Assembly: GCA_021779135.1 (NCBI GenBank)
Contig: JAJYBH010000009.1
Span: 1 to 50,287, forward strand
Length of the DNA stretch: 50,287 bases
DNA from: Deltaproteobacteria bacterium
Lineage (GTDB): Bacteria > Desulfobacterota > Desulfuromonadia > Geobacterales > Pseudopelobacteraceae
Direction of reading: 5' to 3'
Made by a program: the position numbers and the translations under genes. Positions 23,876 through 35,069 of this stretch are shown here, one piece after another; within the stretch, counting starts at the first letter, position 1, and each line of letters opens with the position of its first letter. A model generated the notes under the pieces. That model had not been told where the DNA came from. It did no database searches and saw only the letters and a list, made by a program, of their open reading frames with translations.

Positions 23876-24397
23876 TCAAACCGCCAATGGAGATCCCGGC
23901 GGTGCCACAAAGACCCGTGCGGCCATCTCACTGTCGATCATCAGGATGCCGTGACCATTGTCGCCGACCAGTTTGAGCCTGGCGATCAGGTCGCGGTCGT
24001 TGTTCTCTTCCTCGATCTGCTCGGTCACGAACCACTGCAGGAAGATCTGGGTGGCGTGGTCCTTCTCCTTGACGGCCTGTTCGCTCAGCTCGTTGATGCA
24101 ACTTGTGATGAGCTGCTCATGGGCCAGGGTCTTCTCGAACATCTCCAGCAAGGACTTGTAGGTGTTGGGTACGGCCTTGCTCCCCGGCAGGGTGATGTTG
24201 ATCCCCTGGTCGACCAGGTAGGTGTAGAACTTCATGAAGTGGATCATCTCTTCGCGGTACTGGACCATGAACCAGTTGGCGGCGCCTTTGAGGCCCTTTT
24301 CATTGGAACAGGACGACATGGAAAGGTACAGGTGGGCCGAGTAGAGCTCCAGATTCATATGTTTATTGAGTGCGTCTGCCATCTTCTTGCTGATCAT
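23876..24397 (-). CDS. ftnA: Ferritin (non-haem iron storage)
   Basis: The 173-residue four-helix protein has the ferritin iron-site residues: Glu in MNLELYSAHLYLSM, the EExxH motif in YREEMIHFMKFY, the Glu in KTLAHEQLITSCI, and Gln/Glu in WFVTEQIEEE. Bacterial ferritins oxidise ferrous iron and store it in a 24-subunit shell. GGAGG lies 10 bases before the ATG. The last ~15 residues (VAPPGSPLAV) are non-family tail. The DUF1450 gene follows at once. Confidence 0.92.
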   Translation of the reverse strand: MISKKMADALNKHMNLELYSAHLYLSMSSCSNEKGLKGAANWFMVQYREEMIHFMKFYTYLVDQGINITLPGSKAVPNTYKSLLEMFEKTLAHEQLITSCINELSEQAVKEKDHATQIFLQWFVTEQIEEENNDRDLIARLKLVGDNGHGILMIDSEMAARVFVAPPGSPLAV

Positions 24398-24464
24398 AAC
24401 GGTATGGCCTCCTCTGGGGTGTTGGATATCGACTGATTCATTATTGGGTAAGAACGGAGCCGTG

Positions 24465-25844
24465 TCAAGGCCCAGAATCCTTGTTGCCGTCGAGTTTGCC
24501 GCGGAGCCAGGCCATCCGTTCGATGATGTTCTTCTCATAGCCATGACCCTTGGGCTGATAGAACTTCCGCCCGGTCAGGGTCTCCGGCAGGCACGGCTGC
24601 CCGGCGTAGCCTTCATCGCGGTCATGGTCGTACTGGTAGCCCTTGTGATAGCCCAGCTCCTTCATCAGCTTGGTGGGGGCGTTGCGGATAGGCAGCGGCA
24701 CCGGCAGTGCGCCGCTCTCCCTGACCTCGGCCAGGGCGGCATCGATGCCGGCGTAGGAGGCATTTGACTTGGGGGCCGTGGCCAGGTAGGTGACCGCCTG
24801 CCCCAGAATGATGCGACCTTCGGGCAGTCCGACGACCTGGAAGGCCTGCAGGGCCGCTACTGCCATCTGCAGGGCGCGCGGGTCGGCGTTGCCGATGTCC
24901 TCCGAAGCGAGGATGATCATGCGCCGCAGGATAAAGATCGGATCCTCACCCGCCTCCAGCATGCGGGCCAGCCAGTACAGGGCGGCGTCCGGGTCGCTGC
25001 CGCGCATCGACTTGATAAAGGCCGAAATTACGTTGTAATGTTCCTCGCCCCCCTTGTCGTAGAGCAGGGCCTTTTTCTGCAGCGCTTCCTGGACAATCCC
25101 GAGTGTGATGCGCCCCTGTCCAGGCTGCCCCTCCAGCAGCGCTGCGGCAACTTCCAGGGTGTTCAGCGCGATACGGGCGTCGCCTCCGGCCTGCATGGCA
25201 AGGAACTCCAGCGCATCCTGATCAGCGGTCAGGCCGAGAGTCCCCAGGCCGCGTTCCCCGTCGGTCAGGGCGTCTTCCAGGATGCCCCTCAGCGTAGCGG
25301 GTTCGAGTTGCTGCAGGGTCAGTACACGGCAGCGGGAGAGCAGGGGCGCGATGACCTCGAAGGAGGGGTTTTCGGTAGTGGCGCCGATGATGGTGACGAG
25401 ACCCTTTTCCACGGAGGGGAGAAAGGCGTCCTGCTGTGATTTGCTGAAGCGGTGGATCTCGTCGACAAACAGGATTGTTCTCAGTCCGCGGGCGGCATAG
25501 CCCTCGGCCTCGCGGAATATGTCGCGGATCTCCTTGATGCCGGACAGTATGGCGGAGAAAAAGATGAAGTGTGATTTGGTCTCCGCGGCGATGACATGGG
25601 CCAGGGTGGTCTTGCCGCAGCCGGGAGGGCCCCAGAAGATCAGGGACGAGAGGCTGTCGTTTTCGATCATGCGCCGCAGGATTCTGCCTTCGCCCAGCAG
25701 GTGCTCCTGGCCGGTGAATTCGGCCATGGTGCGGGGGCGCATCCGTTCGGCCAGCGGGGCGTTTTTGGAGACCACAGCGCTTTTCGAGACCCCCCCGGCC
25801 TGATCCCAGAGGCCGGGTGTATTCGCGTCATTGTTCCTGGTCAT
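24465..25844 (-). CDS. rarA: Replication-associated recombination protein A (RarA/MgsA), AAA+ ATPase
   Basis: The 459-residue protein has the RarA layout: [16 protein letters not shown], Walker [11 protein letters not shown], Walker [10 protein letters not shown], sensor [11 protein letters not shown] and a C-terminal MgsA tetramerisation domain ([19 protein letters not shown]). RarA clamps onto single-strand binding protein at stalled forks. Its start overlaps the stop of glgP (ATGA), suggesting co-transcription despite unrelated roles. Confidence 0.95.
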   Translation of the reverse strand: MTRNNDANTPGLWDQAGGVSKSAVVSKNAPLAERMRPRTMAEFTGQEHLLGEGRILRRMIENDSLSSLIFWGPPGCGKTTLAHVIAAETKSHFIFFSAILSGIKEIRDIFREAEGYAARGLRTILFVDEIHRFSKSQQDAFLPSVEKGLVTIIGATTENPSFEVIAPLLSRCRVLTLQQLEPATLRGILEDALTDGERGLGTLGLTADQDALEFLAMQAGGDARIALNTLEVAAALLEGQPGQGRITLGIVQEALQKKALLYDKGGEEHYNVISAFIKSMRGSDPDAALYWLARMLEAGEDPIFILRRMIILASEDIGNADPRALQMAVAALQAFQVVGLPEGRIILGQAVTYLATAPKSNASYAGIDAALAEVRESGALPVPLPIRNAPTKLMKELGYHKGYQYDHDRDEGYAGQPCLPETLTGRKFYQPKGHGYEKNIIERMAWLRGKLDGNKDSGP

Positions 25845-28333
25845 TGCAGGTCACGCCGGTTGTGACGGTTGACCGGCACCGGGCTGATGCCCCAGATCTC
25901 GCGCGCATACTCGCTGATAGTGCGGTCGCTGGAAAATTTGCCCATGCCGGCGGTGTTGAGGATCGAGGTCCGCGCCCACTCGCCGGGCTGCCGGAACAGC
26001 TTGTCCACGGTGCCCTGGCAGTCGATGTACGCGGCGTAGTCGGCCAGCAGCAGGTAGCTGTCCATTCCCAGCAGGGCCTCGGTAAGCGGTCTGAAGAGTG
26101 CCGGATCGCCGGGGGAGAAGGTGCCGTCGGCGATCATGTCGATGGCCCGTTTGAGCTCCCCGTTGCGGTGGTAGTAGTCCTGGGGGCGGTAGCCGGCGGC
26201 TTTCAGGCCGTTGACCTGCGGGGTGGTCATGCCGAAGATGAAGATGTTTTCGCGGCCGACCTCTTCCATGATCTCGATGTTGGCGCCGTCCAGGGTGCCG
26301 ATGGTCAGGGCGCCGTTGAGGGCGTATTTCATATTGCCGGTGCCGGAGGCCTCGGTACCGGCGGTGGAGATCTGTTCCGACAGGTCCGCGGCCGGGAAGA
26401 TCAGTTCGGCCAGCGAGACGTTGTAATTGGGCAGAAAGACCACCTTGAGCCGGTGATGTGTGTCGGGATCATTGTTAATGACCGCGCCCACGGCGTTGAT
26501 CAGCTTGATGATCAGTTTGGCCATCCGGTAGGAGGGGGCGGCCTTGCCGCTGAAGATGACGGTCCGTGGGACTACGTTCAAAGCGGGGTTGTTCTTGATG
26601 AGGTTGTAGCGGGTAATGACGTGCAGCACATTCAGCAGCTGCCGCTTGTACTCGTGGATGCGCTTGGTCTGGCAGTCGAACATGGAATCCGGAGAGATCT
26701 CCATGCCGATCAGCTTGAGAACATGATCGGCCAGGCGCTGCTTGTTGGCCCGCTTGACCTCGATCCACTGCTGCTGGAATTCACGGTCATCGGCAAGCGG
26801 TCGCAACTTCATCAGTTCGTCCAGATCGGTGGTCCACCCCTCGCCGATCTTTGACGAGATCAGGTCGGACAAGCGGGGGTTGGCATGTTTGAGCCAGCGG
26901 CGCTGGGTGATGCCATTGGTCTTGTTGTTGAAGCGTTCCGGCCACATCTGGTAGAAGTCGTGGAACAGGTCATCCTTGAGGATCTCGCTGTGCAGGGCCG
27001 AAACGCCATTGATGGAGTGGCTGCCGACGATGGCCAGATGCGCCATGCGGATATGCTTTTCGCCGTCCTCGCCGACGATCGACATCCGCCGCATCTTGGC
27101 GTAATCTCCAGGGAAGCGTTCCGCAACCGCCTTGAGGAACCGGTCATTGATCTGGTAGATGATCAGCAGGTGGCGCGGCAGGATGTATTCCATCATCGCC
27201 ACCGGCCATATTTCCAGGGCCTCGGACATGATCGTGTGGTTGGTGTAGGCAAAGGTGTGCGTGGCGATATCCCAGGCCGCTTCCCAGGAGAGCTTCTTCT
27301 CGTCGAGCAGGATGCGCATCAGTTCCGGAATGGCCAGGGTGGGGTGGGTGTCGTTGAGCTGGATGGCGACCTTTTCCGGCAGAAGGCTCAGGTCGTCATG
27401 CTTCTTGGCGAAGCGGTAGAAGATGTCCTGGACCGTGGCGGATGAGATGAAATACTCCTGGCGCAGGCGCAGTTCCTTCCCCTCCAGCATGTGGTCGGCC
27501 GGATAGAGCACCTTGGAGATATTCTCGCTCTTCATCTTCGATTCAACGGCGCCGATATAATTGCCCCGGTTGAATGACTCCAGCTCGAAATCACGGGTCG
27601 ATTTGGCGCTCCACAGGCGCAAGGTGTTGACGGTTTCATTGCTGTAACCGGGTATCGGCACATCACAGGCCAGGGCCATGACATCGTGCGTATCGACCCA
27701 CGAATGACATTTCTCGCCATTCTCTCCGCTATATTCAATAACGTTCCCCTGGTATTGGATCTTGTGCAGGTGTTCCTGACGGTCAAACTCCCAGGGGTTG
27801 TCGTAGCGCAGCCAGTTATCGGGGAACTCTACCTGCGCGCCGTCAACAATGCGCTGGTAGAACATGCCGTATTCGTAGCGGATGCCGTAGCCGTAGGCCG
27901 GCAGGGACATGGTCGCCATGGAGTCCAGAAAACAGGCCGCCAGCCGGCCCAGGCCGCCATTTCCCAATCCCGCGTCCCACTCATTTTCCTGCAGATCCTG
28001 TATATCGATGCCCATCTCCTTCAGGGCTGTTTCCCACTGGTCCATGATCCCCAGATTGATCAGGCTGTTGCCCAGGGTGCGCCCCATGAGAAACTCCATG
28101 GAGATGTAGTAGACCCGTTTGGCGTCGTTGATGTAGTAGGACTGCTGGGTGTCCAGCCAGCGTTCCACCAGCATGTCGCGTACGGCGTAGGACAGGGCCA
28201 GGTACAGGTCGGCCCTGGTGGCGGAGTATTTGTCCTTGACCAGCGTGTACTGGAGATGGCGCAGGAATGCTCGTTGCAGGTCGGTGACGGTCAATAGTGG
28301 CGGGGAAATATCTGCCGGTTCTGTCGAAATCAT
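25841..28333 (-). CDS. glgP: Glycogen/alpha-glucan phosphorylase
   Basis: The 830-residue length and motifs match Glg[18 protein letters not shown] near the N-terminus, [33 protein letters not shown], and the pyridoxal phosphate site [14 protein letters not shown] with its Lys. It releases glucose 1-phosphate from glycogen, feeding central metabolism during carbon limitation. AAGGAA lies 8 bases before the ATG. It is first in an operon with rarA. Confidence 0.97.
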   Translation of the reverse strand: MISTEPADISPPLLTVTDLQRAFLRHLQYTLVKDKYSATRADLYLALSYAVRDMLVERWLDTQQSYYINDAKRVYYISMEFLMGRTLGNSLINLGIMDQWETALKEMGIDIQDLQENEWDAGLGNGGLGRLAACFLDSMATMSLPAYGYGIRYEYGMFYQRIVDGAQVEFPDNWLRYDNPWEFDRQEHLHKIQYQGNVIEYSGENGEKCHSWVDTHDVMALACDVPIPGYSNETVNTLRLWSAKSTRDFELESFNRGNYIGAVESKMKSENISKVLYPADHMLEGKELRLRQEYFISSATVQDIFYRFAKKHDDLSLLPEKVAIQLNDTHPTLAIPELMRILLDEKKLSWEAAWDIATHTFAYTNHTIMSEALEIWPVAMMEYILPRHLLIIYQINDRFLKAVAERFPGDYAKMRRMSIVGEDGEKHIRMAHLAIVGSHSINGVSALHSEILKDDLFHDFYQMWPERFNNKTNGITQRRWLKHANPRLSDLISSKIGEGWTTDLDELMKLRPLADDREFQQQWIEVKRANKQRLADHVLKLIGMEISPDSMFDCQTKRIHEYKRQLLNVLHVITRYNLIKNNPALNVVPRTVIFSGKAAPSYRMAKLIIKLINAVGAVINNDPDTHHRLKVVFLPNYNVSLAELIFPAADLSEQISTAGTEASGTGNMKYALNGALTIGTLDGANIEIMEEVGRENIFIFGMTTPQVNGLKAAGYRPQDYYHRNGELKRAIDMIADGTFSPGDPALFRPLTEALLGMDSYLLLADYAAYIDCQGTVDKLFRQPGEWARTSILNTAGMGKFSSDRTISEYAREIWGISPVPVNRHNRRDLQ

Positions 28334-28521
28334 GGGACATTCCTTGGAATTGCCGGGTCAGCGGCAGGCTGGAAGCTGTGTACGTGCACTGGCATGGCTG
28401 TATCGGAAACGTACCTATCCTAAAATCGGGGCCGAGTAGCGAAGTATATAGATTCGCGTTTTGTATTGCAAGCCAGGAGCTTTTTCGCCGAAATCAAAGA
28501 AAGGCGCGGGGTCTTTCGCGG

Positions 28522-28561
28522 TTGACACATTGTGGCATCTATTGTATTTTTACTATCTTTT
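28522..28561 (+). promoter_or_regulatory. Promoter of the ilvD-ilvB-ilvN genes
   Basis: TTGACA (28522-28527) and TATTTT (28545-28550) have a 17-base spacer. The stretch GTATTTTTACTATCTTTT (28544-28561) recurs with one mismatch upstream of ilvC. The rest of the 28334-28629 gap has no gene. Confidence 0.65.
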
Positions 28562-28629
28562 ATGAAACAGTGATTTATTGTTAGCTAATTGACAACAAAT
28601 TACAGGAAATCTCAAAGGATACCGATACC

Positions 28630-30291
28630 ATGCGCAGCGATATGATCAAGAAAGGCTTGGAACGCACCCCGCACCGGGCATTGCTCAAAGGCACCGGCGT
28701 GCCCCAGAGCCAGATGGACAAGCCGTTCATCGGCGTGGCGACCAGTTTTACCGACCTGATCCCCGGCCACGTTGGGATGCGCGACCTGGAGCGCTTCATC
28801 GAGAAGGGCGTCCACTCCGGCGGAGGTTATTCATTCTTCTTCGGCATTCCCGGCGTCTGCGACGGCATGGCCATGGGGCACAAGGGGATGCACTACTCCC
28901 TGCCGACCCGCGAACTGATCGCCGACATGGTCGAGTCGGTGGCCGAGGCGCATCGCCTGGACGGGCTGGTGCTGCTGACCAACTGCGACAAGATCACCCC
29001 CGGCATGCTCATGGCGGCCGCGCGTCTCAATATCCCCTGCATCGTGGTGACAGCCGGGCCGATGATGAGCGGCCGTGGACCAGCCGGCCGCCAGTTTTCC
29101 TTCGTGACTGATACCTTCGAAGCCATGGCCCGCTACAAGGCCGGGGTGATCAGTGATAAGGAGCTGCAGGTCTGCGAAGACAATGCCTGTCCCGGCATGG
29201 GTTCCTGCCAGGGACTGTTCACCGCCAATACCATGGCGATCCTGACCGAGACCATGGGGATGAGCCTGCCCCGCTGCGGCACTGCCCTGGCGGTCTCGGC
29301 TCTCAAACGCCGCATCGCCTTTGCCTCGGGTGAAAAGATCGTCGAGCTGGTTCACAACGACATCAAGCCGCGCGACATCATGACCCGGGCGGCCTTCGAG
29401 AACGCCATCCGGGTTGACCTGGCCCTGGGAGGATCATCCAACACTGTCCTGCACCTGCTGGCCATCGCCCGCGAGGCGGGTGTGGATCTGCCGCTGGAGA
29501 CATTCGATACGCTCGGCAAGGATACGCCCCAGTTGGCCTCCATGAACCCGGCCGGTGAGTATTTCATGGAAGACCTGGATATCGCCGGCGGTGTTGCCGG
29601 GGTATTCAAACAGTTGGGCAGCAAGATCAAGGACACGCAGACACTCTTCGGGCTGACAACGCACCAGTTGGCCGAAAGCATCCAGAATGTAGACCAGGAG
29701 GTTATCCGCCCGCTTGGGAATCCGATAAAGAAGGAAGGTGGCATTGCCATCCTCTCCGGAAATATCGCTCCCAAAGGGGCCGTCGTCAAGCAGTCGGGTG
29801 TCTCTGCCGCCATGATGCAGTTCGAGGGCAAAGCCCGTTGCTTCGATGCCGAGGAACTGGCCATGGCCGCCATCATGGAGGGCAAGATCCACTCCGGCGA
29901 TGTTGTCGTCATCCGTTACGAAGGCCCCAAGGGCGGGCCCGGCATGCGCGAGATGCTGGCGCCGACCGCGGCCATCATGGGCATGGGTCTGGGCGATTCG
30001 GTGGCCTTGATCACCGACGGCCGCTTTTCGGGCGGCACCCGCGGCCCCTGCATCGGTCACATCTCACCCGAAGCGGCCGAGGGAGGACCGATCGCCCTGG
30101 TGGAAGAGGGGGATACGATCATCCTCGACATCCCGGCCCGCAAGCTGGAACTGAAGGTGGATGACGCTACCCTGGCCGCTCGTCGGGCCACATGGCAGGC
30201 GCCGCAGCCCAAGATTAAAACCGGCTGGCTGGCACGCTACGCCAAGGTTGTCACATCGGCCCACACCGGTGCGGTAACGAGCGCTGACTGA
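28630..30291 (+). CDS. ilvD: Dihydroxy-acid dehydratase
   Basis: The 553-residue protein has the IlvD Fe-S and metal motifs: [40 protein letters not shown] and [27 protein letters not shown]. It dehydrates 2,3-dihydroxy-isovalerate and -methylvalerate, a late step in valine, leucine and isoleucine synthesis. AAAGGA precedes the ATG. It is followed by ilvB after 40 bases in the same direction. Confidence 0.97.
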   Translation: MRSDMIKKGLERTPHRALLKGTGVPQSQMDKPFIGVATSFTDLIPGHVGMRDLERFIEKGVHSGGGYSFFFGIPGVCDGMAMGHKGMHYSLPTRELIADMVESVAEAHRLDGLVLLTNCDKITPGMLMAAARLNIPCIVVTAGPMMSGRGPAGRQFSFVTDTFEAMARYKAGVISDKELQVCEDNACPGMGSCQGLFTANTMAILTETMGMSLPRCGTALAVSALKRRIAFASGEKIVELVHNDIKPRDIMTRAAFENAIRVDLALGGSSNTVLHLLAIAREAGVDLPLETFDTLGKDTPQLASMNPAGEYFMEDLDIAGGVAGVFKQLGSKIKDTQTLFGLTTHQLAESIQNVDQEVIRPLGNPIKKEGGIAILSGNIAPKGAVVKQSGVSAAMMQFEGKARCFDAEELAMAAIMEGKIHSGDVVVIRYEGPKGGPGMREMLAPTAAIMGMGLGDSVALITDGRFSGGTRGPCIGHISPEAAEGGPIALVEEGDTIILDIPARKLELKVDDATLAARRATWQAPQPKIKTGWLARYAKVVTSAHTGAVTSAD

Positions 30292-30331
30292 TACAAACTA
30301 CTTATCGAAAATTTACGAACGAGGTACACAT

Positions 30332-32032
30332 ATGAAAATGAATGGCGCACGAATCCTGCTGGAATGTCTCAAAAAGGAAGGGGTCGATACGATCTTCGGC
30401 TATCCCGGCGGCACGGTCATAAATATCTATGACGAACTTTTCAGCTTCAAGGACATCCGGCACATCCTGCCGCGTCACGAGCAGGCCGGCACCCATGCCG
30501 CCGACGGCTATGCCCGCGCTACCGGCCGGGTAGGGGTCTGTCTGGCCACATCCGGTCCCGGTGCGACCAACACGGTCACCGGTATCGCTACGGCCTACAT
30601 GGATTCGATCCCGATGGTGATCATCACCGGACAGGTGCCAACCCCCCTGATCGGCAACGATGCCTTCCAGGAGGTCGACATCATCGGCATTACCCGCCCC
30701 TGTACCAAGCACAGTTTTCTGGTCAGGGATGTCAAAGACCTGGCCATGATCATGAAAAAAGCCTTTTATATCGCCCGCAGCGGGCGTCCCGGTCCCGTGC
30801 TGGTCGATTTTCCAAAGGACGTACAGATTGCCCAGGCTGAGTTCAGCTATCCTGAAACGGTGGAGATCCGCAGCTACAAACCCACACTGGGGGGCCATCC
30901 CCGCCAGGTGGAAAAGGCCATGGCCTTGATGCTTGAAGCACATCGTCCGGTCATGTATGTCGGCGGCGGGGCCGTACTGGGCAATGCATCCGACGAGTTG
31001 ACCCAATTGGCCCGCATGCTGACAATACCGGTCACCACCACTCTGATGGGTCTGGGCTCTTTTCCTGAGAACGATCCCAATTCACTGGGCATGCTGGGCA
31101 TGCACGGCGCCTACTGCGCCAACATGGCCATGACCAACGCCGATCTGATTGTCGCCATCGGGGCTCGCTTCGATGATCGCGTGACCGGCAAGCTGACCAC
31201 CTTTGCACCCCACGCCAAGATAATCCACGTGGATGTTGACCCGACCTCCATCAAGAAGAATGTGCGGGTCGATCTTCCGATCGTGGGTGACGTGAAGGAT
31301 GTGCTGTCCAAGATGATCAAGCAGGCGGACAAGCTCTCGGACAAAGTGGCTGAATTCAAGGCGGCCCTGGCGCCCTGGCATTCCGATATATCCGGCTGGA
31401 AGGAAAAGCATCCCATCGGCTACAAGGAGAGCAGCACGATTATCAAACCGCAGTTCGTCATCCAGAAACTGCGCGAACTGTCCGACGCGGACGCCATCAT
31501 CTCCACCGATGTCGGCCAGCACCAGATGTGGACAGCCCAGTTCTTCCAGTTCAACAAGCCGCGCACCCTGCTGACGTCTGGCGGCCTCGGCACCATGGGG
31601 TTCGGCCTGCCAGCCGCCATGGGAGCCCAGGCGGCTTATCCCGGACGTCAGGTGATCACGATCTGCGGTGACGGCGGCGTGCAGATGAACATCCAGGAGA
31701 TGGCTACCCTGGTGCAGAACAAACTGCCGGTCAAGATCGTCATCCTTAACAATAACTTTCTGGGGATGGTGCGCCAGTGGCAGGAACTGTTCTTTGACAA
31801 GCGCTATTCGAGCACCTGCATGGAGCTGCCGATCGACTTCGTCAAGCTGGCCGAAGCCTACGGGGCGAAAGGTTTCAGCTCTTCCAAGCCGTCAGACGTG
31901 GAGAAGATCATCAAACAGGGCTTCAAGGAACAGGGGCCGGTGATCATGGAGTTCAAGATCGCCCGCGAGGAAAAGGTCCTGCCGATGGTTCCAGCCGGGG
32001 CGGCGCTGAATGAAATGGTATTGAACGCGTAA
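30332..32032 (+). CDS. ilvB: Acetolactate synthase, large catalytic subunit
   Basis: The 566-residue protein has the thiamine diphosphate enzyme layout: GYPGGTVINIYD, catalytic Glu in LPRHEQAGTHAADGYAR, a central FAD-binding-type domain, and GDGGVQMNIQEM...NNNFLGMVRQWQ for ThDP/Mg binding. It joins two pyruvates, or pyruvate and 2-oxobutyrate, at the start of branched-chain synthesis. GAGG lies 7 bases before the ATG. It partners with the small subunit gene 29 bases downstream. Confidence 0.97.
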   Translation: MKMNGARILLECLKKEGVDTIFGYPGGTVINIYDELFSFKDIRHILPRHEQAGTHAADGYARATGRVGVCLATSGPGATNTVTGIATAYMDSIPMVIITGQVPTPLIGNDAFQEVDIIGITRPCTKHSFLVRDVKDLAMIMKKAFYIARSGRPGPVLVDFPKDVQIAQAEFSYPETVEIRSYKPTLGGHPRQVEKAMALMLEAHRPVMYVGGGAVLGNASDELTQLARMLTIPVTTTLMGLGSFPENDPNSLGMLGMHGAYCANMAMTNADLIVAIGARFDDRVTGKLTTFAPHAKIIHVDVDPTSIKKNVRVDLPIVGDVKDVLSKMIKQADKLSDKVAEFKAALAPWHSDISGWKEKHPIGYKESSTIIKPQFVIQKLRELSDADAIISTDVGQHQMWTAQFFQFNKPRTLLTSGGLGTMGFGLPAAMGAQAAYPGRQVITICGDGGVQMNIQEMATLVQNKLPVKIVILNNNFLGMVRQWQELFFDKRYSSTCMELPIDFVKLAEAYGAKGFSSSKPSDVEKIIKQGFKEQGPVIMEFKIAREEKVLPMVPAGAALNEMVLNA

Positions 32033-32061
32033 TATCTTTACAAATTCTGGAGGTTTCTTCC

Positions 32062-32553
32062 ATGCAACATACAATTTCGGTACTGGTAGAAAATGAGTTC
32101 GGTGTGCTGTCCCGCGTGTCATCGCTTTTTTCAGGGCGCGGATTCAATATCGATTCCCTGACCGTGGCGCCAACCAATGAAGAGGGCATGTCGCGCATGA
32201 CTATCGTCACCCGCGGTGACGAAAAGATCCTGGAGCAGATCACCAAACAGCTCAACAAGCTGATCGACATCATCAAGGTGATCGATTTTACCGACGGCAG
32301 CGGCATAGAACGCGAACTGGCACTGATCAAGGTCACGGCTGAGGATGAGAGCCGGGCCGAGGTACTGAGGATCGTCGATATCTTCCGGGCCAAGATCATC
32401 GATGTTACCCCCAAGTCATATACCATCGAGGCTACCGGCAATCCGGTCAAGATCGATGCCATCCTCGACCTCCTGCGTCCGCTGGGACTCAAGGAACTGG
32501 TGCGCACCGGCGCGGTTGCCATCGGGCGTGGAGCCAAGGGGTGGAAGGGATAA
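32062..32553 (+). CDS. ilvN: Acetolactate synthase, small regulatory subunit
   Basis: The 163-residue protein opens with an ACT domain (ISVLVENEFGVLSRVSSLFSGRGFNIDSL), the valine-sensing part. The C-terminal domain has ELALIKVTAEDESRAEVLRIVDIFRAKI and KIDAILDLLRPLGLKELVRTG. It activates the large subunit and gives feedback inhibition by valine. GGAGG precedes the ATG. Length fits the IlvH/IlvN family. Confidence 0.96.
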   Translation: MQHTISVLVENEFGVLSRVSSLFSGRGFNIDSLTVAPTNEEGMSRMTIVTRGDEKILEQITKQLNKLIDIIKVIDFTDGSGIERELALIKVTAEDESRAEVLRIVDIFRAKIIDVTPKSYTIEATGNPVKIDAILDLLRPLGLKELVRTGAVAIGRGAKGWKG

Positions 32554-32582
32554 CACGCTTGAGCATGTTTTTTCTGTTATAA

Positions 32583-32607
32583 GCCGCCCGGAAACGGGCG
32601 GTTTTTT
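32583..32607 (+). terminator. Rho-independent terminator after ilvN
   Basis: CCGCCCG and CGGGCGG form a 7-bp GC stem around GAAA, followed by TTTTTTC. It separates ilvD-ilvB-ilvN from the DUF4124 gene and ilvC. Confidence 0.9.
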
Positions 32608-32664
32608 CTTTGATGAAAATACGTTCGCTTTGTCCGTGACTCTATCATACTACGAGGAATGCTC

Positions 32665-33042
32665 ATGAAGACAGCGCTTGCCTTGCCGAAACTGGCCCCG
32701 ATCTGGTTGCTATCCGGGATATTTCTCGTTCTTCCGGCGGAGGCGCGGGCCGAGTTTTTTAAATACAAGGATAGTAGCGGTGCGGTTGTCATAACCGACA
32801 AGCTGGATAATGTCCCCAAAAAATACCGCTCGCGGGTCAAGGTCATCTGGGATGAGGACCTGGATGCAAAGGATCCACTTGCGCGTCGCAGGGCCCAATC
32901 CGAAAAACTCCGCGAACAGCGTGAGTCCCAGCAGAATAAGGATCTACAGAAAACCGCTGAAAAAAGGAATTCGGATAAGGGCAAGACACTCGTCATCAGC
33001 ATCGATGAGGAAACCGGACAGTTGATCCGCAGGTTTGAGTAG
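32665..33042 (+). CDS. Exported DUF4124 domain protein
   Basis: A signal peptide (to about EARA) precedes the DUF4124 motif FFKYKDSSGAVVITDKLDNVP, a short beta-rich repeat found in periplasmic proteins. The rest is highly charged helix (LARRRAQSEKLREQRESQQNKDLQKTAEKR). Function is unknown. The ATG at 32665 has GAGG 7 bases upstream; an ATG two codons earlier is too close to the RBS. It lies between the ilvN terminator and the ilvC promoter, so it is probably a separate transcript. Confidence 0.8.
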   Translation: MKTALALPKLAPIWLLSGIFLVLPAEARAEFFKYKDSSGAVVITDKLDNVPKKYRSRVKVIWDEDLDAKDPLARRRAQSEKLREQRESQQNKDLQKTAEKRNSDKGKTLVISIDEETGQLIRRFE

Positions 33043-33110
33043 CAGGTTCTATTCGAACGACCGGACGCCAGAACCAGACATGTCGAAAAGCGGAGTAGCG
33101 GTGTAATATA

Positions 33111-33151
33111 TTGACTTCAATGGCGGTACTGTAGTATTTTTACCATCTTTT
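33111..33151 (+). promoter_or_regulatory. Promoter of ilvC, with element shared with ilvD
   Basis: TTGACT (33111-33116) and TATTTT (33135-33140) have an 18-base spacer. GTATTTTTACCATCTTTT (33134-33151) differs at one base from the same stretch before ilvD, implying a common start region or regulator. Confidence 0.65.
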
Positions 33152-33201
33152 CACTCATCAGCGTACCGGATTTCCGGATATTTTATAAGTATAAGGGGTA
33201 G

Positions 33202-34215
<1,014 letters not shown>

Positions 34216-34236
34216 AAGATTGTCAGTGCGGTTAAC

Positions 34237-34269
34237 GACACCCCTTTACCCCTGCGGAAGAGGGGTGTC
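34237..34269 (+). terminator. Hairpin after ilvC
   Basis: GACACCCCT (34237-34245) and AGGGGTGTC (34261-34269) form a perfect 9-bp stem 22 bases after the ilvC stop. No T-tract follows, so termination would be weak; psd and pssA may be partly read through. Confidence 0.5.
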
Positions 34270-34275
34270 TGCGCA

Positions 34276-34370
34276 TTCGTAAACGCACTTATCCTGCGAA
34301 GCAGAGCTGGTAAGTTAGAAATATTTTCTGAGGTATTTTCAGAAAATAATTCGTAAACGCACGTATCCTG
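34276..34370 (-). repeat. Dispersed palindromic repeat, copy 2, with an extra half copy
   Basis: Read on the minus strand, 34370-34309 gives CAGGATACGTGCGTTTACGA, then ATTTTCTGA/TCAGAAAAT arms, then TTCTAACTTACC. This is the same layout as 3319-3390. A second CAGGATAAGTGCGTTTACGA lies at 34296-34277, so only the head is duplicated. It sits in the leader of psd. Confidence 0.7.
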
Positions 34371-34393
34371 TAAATCAGGGCTAGGCAGGTTTA

Positions 34394-35053
34394 ATGGACA
34401 ACAACGGTATCATAGCCAGGGAAGGGTACCCCTATATCGCATATTCGCTCGGATTGACGCTCCTGCTGGTTATTTCCGCCTGGAATCTGCACTCTGTTGT
34501 ACTGGCGGTTCCAGCCGCTATTTCACTGCTGTTGGCAATATTTGTCATATCCTTCTTTCGCAACCCTGAGCGCACACCGCCGGCTGATGCCGGCCTGGTT
34601 GTGGCTCCCGCGGATGGGACGGTCATTGTGGTGCAGCGGGTCCCCGAGACGCCGCTGGGGTGCGAAGCCCTCAAGATAAGCATCTTCATGTCGGTCTTCA
34701 ATGTGCATGTCAACCGCGCTCCATTTGATGGCACGGTTGTCGATATCTCATATCACCCCGGCAAGTTTCTTGACGCCAGGGATGGCCGTGCATCGAGCGA
34801 AAACGAGCGCAACGGGGTTGTTCTGGAAACCGCGAACGGCATACGGATCGCTTTCGTCCAGATCGCCGGCCTGATTGCACGTCGGATCATCTGCTATCCA
34901 AAAGTGGGGGATGTGCTGGAGCGAGGCAAGCGCTACGGCCTGATCCGCTTCGGCTCGAGAGTGGATGTGTATCTGCCTGTCGACGTTGAACCGCTGGTGA
35001 AGCCGGGTGATACAACGACCGCCGGCGTGACGGTCTTGGGCCGCATCGGATGA
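34394..35053 (+). CDS. psd: Phosphatidylserine decarboxylase proenzyme (short type)
   Basis: The 219-residue protein has two N-terminal membrane helices and the Psd core: FFRNPERTPP, APADGTVIVV, SVFNVHVNRAPFDGTV, SSENERNGV, and FGSRVDVYLP near residue 187, where Ser is expected to self-cleave and form the pyruvoyl cofactor. It turns phosphatidylserine into phosphatidylethanolamine. The short form is typical of Geobacter-like bacteria. It is followed by pssA after 16 bases. Confidence 0.95.
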   Translation: MDNNGIIAREGYPYIAYSLGLTLLLVISAWNLHSVVLAVPAAISLLLAIFVISFFRNPERTPPADAGLVVAPADGTVIVVQRVPETPLGCEALKISIFMSVFNVHVNRAPFDGTVVDISYHPGKFLDARDGRASSENERNGVVLETANGIRIAFVQIAGLIARRIICYPKVGDVLERGKRYGLIRFGSRVDVYLPVDVEPLVKPGDTTTAGVTVLGRIG

Positions 35054-35069
35054 CGGGAGAGGCGATCAT

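Noticed and set aside
25817-26854. A 345-codon open frame antisense to glgP
   Set aside because: It is a shadow of the GC-rich glgP gene; its composition is skewed (Gly, Val, Asp-rich), with no domain and no ribosome site.
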